In this document: in pieces, positions 63,482 to 64,000 of the stretch
How the letters are laid out: every line of letters starts with the position of its first letter
Position numbering within the stretch: the first letter of the stretch is position 1
Source of the DNA: Limnobaculum zhutongyuii
GTDB taxonomy: Bacteria; Pseudomonadota; Gammaproteobacteria; Enterobacterales; Enterobacteriaceae
NCBI RefSeq assembly: GCF_004295645.1
Contig: NZ_CP034752.1
Span: forward strand, 4,186,001 to 4,250,000
DNA: 64,000 bases
Direction of reading: 5' to 3'
Made by a program: the position numbers and the translations under genes
The notes under the pieces: generated by a model
What the model saw: only the letters and a program-made list of their open reading frames with translations
Databases searched by the model: none
Told to the model about the DNA's origin: nothing

Positions 63482-64000
63482 TTATAAATACAGTTTACGC
63501 AAATAGTGCATCACCGCATTACTACCAATCACTTCCAGTTGAGGCAGTGTCTGCTTTAAGCGCGGAGAAGCATTTTTCATAATGCAGCCTTTGCCTGCCA
63601 TCGCCAGCATCTCTTTATCATTCATGCCATCACCGAAAGTAATACAGTCTTTTAGCTCATAACCGAGAATGCCGGAGACGTCTTGCAACGCATGGCCTTT
63701 CGACACCCCTGCGCCCATGATTTCCAGACAGTAATCCAGAGAGAAGCTGGCGTTAATCTGACCGTGCCAGCGGCTGTTAATCTTCTCTTCCAGACGCAGC
63801 AAGGTTTCATGATTAGTACAGGTATAAAATACTTTGCATATACCGTCAGTGGCCATCGAATTGGGTTCAAACAGTTGATAGCTAAAGTCTGACTCTTTAT
63901 GAAAGTTTTTCAGATCTTCACTTTCACGATTAGTTAGCCAGTCATCATTGCGATAAACGTGAGTTTCAATCTCTGCGCTGTCATTCACAATACGGAAAAG
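63482..64000 (-). CDS. yigL: HAD-IIB sugar/pyridoxal phosphate phosphatase YigL (N-terminus outside window)
   Basis: The frame is open to the right edge, so only the C-terminal 172 residues are visible (E. coli YigL is 266). NARW/NSRW, CLEIMGAGVSKGHAL, DCITFGDGMNDKEMLAMAGKGCIM and the final HYLRKLYL match YigL closely. The Cof-type cap and motif IV (GDGMND) with the metal Asp are present. E. coli YigL dephosphorylates pyridoxal 5'-phosphate and sugar phosphates and is part of the sugar-phosphate stress response. Motif I (DxDGT) would lie outside the window. Confidence 0.92.
   Translation of the reverse strand, partial: LFRIVNDSAEIETHVYRNDDWLTNRESEDLKNFHKESDFSYQLFEPNSMATDGICKVFYTCTNHETLLRLEEKINSRWHGQINASFSLDYCLEIMGAGVSKGHALQDVSGILGYELKDCITFGDGMNDKEMLAMAGKGCIMKNASPRLKQTLPQLEVIGSNAVMHYLRKLYL

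Overview
The window is a stretch of enterobacterial chromosome (order Enterobacterales). Many protein sequences read as close to E. coli K-12 proteins (CodA, Rpe, AroK, GlpT, PckA, FtsE, YdeE, YigL), and the gene order largely follows the E. coli 75-78 min region. The order is condensed, though. The nirBDC-cysG block, yrfG, the gnt/mal/glg blocks, yhhM and zntA, which E. coli carries here (from memory of K-12), are absent. codBA, ycfJ, an eamA-ydeE pair and a DUF1820 gene are present instead. This fits an enterobacterial lineage outside Escherichia/Salmonella; a Budviciaceae-type genome is possible, but that is a weak inference. No IS element, prophage, tRNA, rRNA or CRISPR array was recognised.

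Layout. 0-4.5 kb: the 3' part of an FAD/Fe-S D-lactate dehydrogenase, then a two-gene unit of a TIGR04222-like membrane protein with a Ser/Gly/Cys tail and a SPASM radical SAM enzyme. 4.6-8.9 kb: ppiA, codBA with a PurR operator, a decayed coding fragment and an exported phosphatase. 8.9-19 kb, minus strand: hofMNOPQ, then aroK-aroB-damX-dam-rpe-gph-trpS. 19-28 kb: mrcA, nudE, igaA, hslR-hslO, pckA. 28-39 kb: ompR-envZ, greB, tex, feoABC, bioH, gntX, nfuA. 39-44 kb: glpD, ycfJ, glpR, glpG, glpE. 44-55 kb: rpoH, ftsYEX, eamA (frameshifted), ydeE, rsmD, yhhL, DUF1820, yhhN, tusA, yhhQ, dcrB. 55-64 kb: glpACB divergent from glpTQ, an exported propeller-like protein, and the 3' part of yigL.

How the parts work together. 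Nine glycerol-3-phosphate genes lie within 23 kb. GlpQ releases G3P from phosphodiesters in the periplasm, GlpT imports it, GlpD (aerobic) or GlpABC (anaerobic) oxidises it, and GlpR represses. In E. coli these genes are split between two distant loci. The aroK-trpS block joins chorismate synthesis, DNA methylation, division and tryptophan charging. The rpoH-ftsYEX block joins heat-shock control, membrane targeting and division. feoABC (Fe2+ uptake) and nfuA (Fe-S assembly) lie close together, with FNR-like and Fur-like sites ahead of feoA.

The most unusual system is the membrane protein plus radical SAM pair at 2475-4519. Its CxxCxxC tail looks like a substrate for the adjacent SPASM enzyme. 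Other points worth a second look are a preQ1-riboswitch-like leader before yhhQ, a GC-rich structured element between nfuA and glpD, and a single-base frameshift in eamA.
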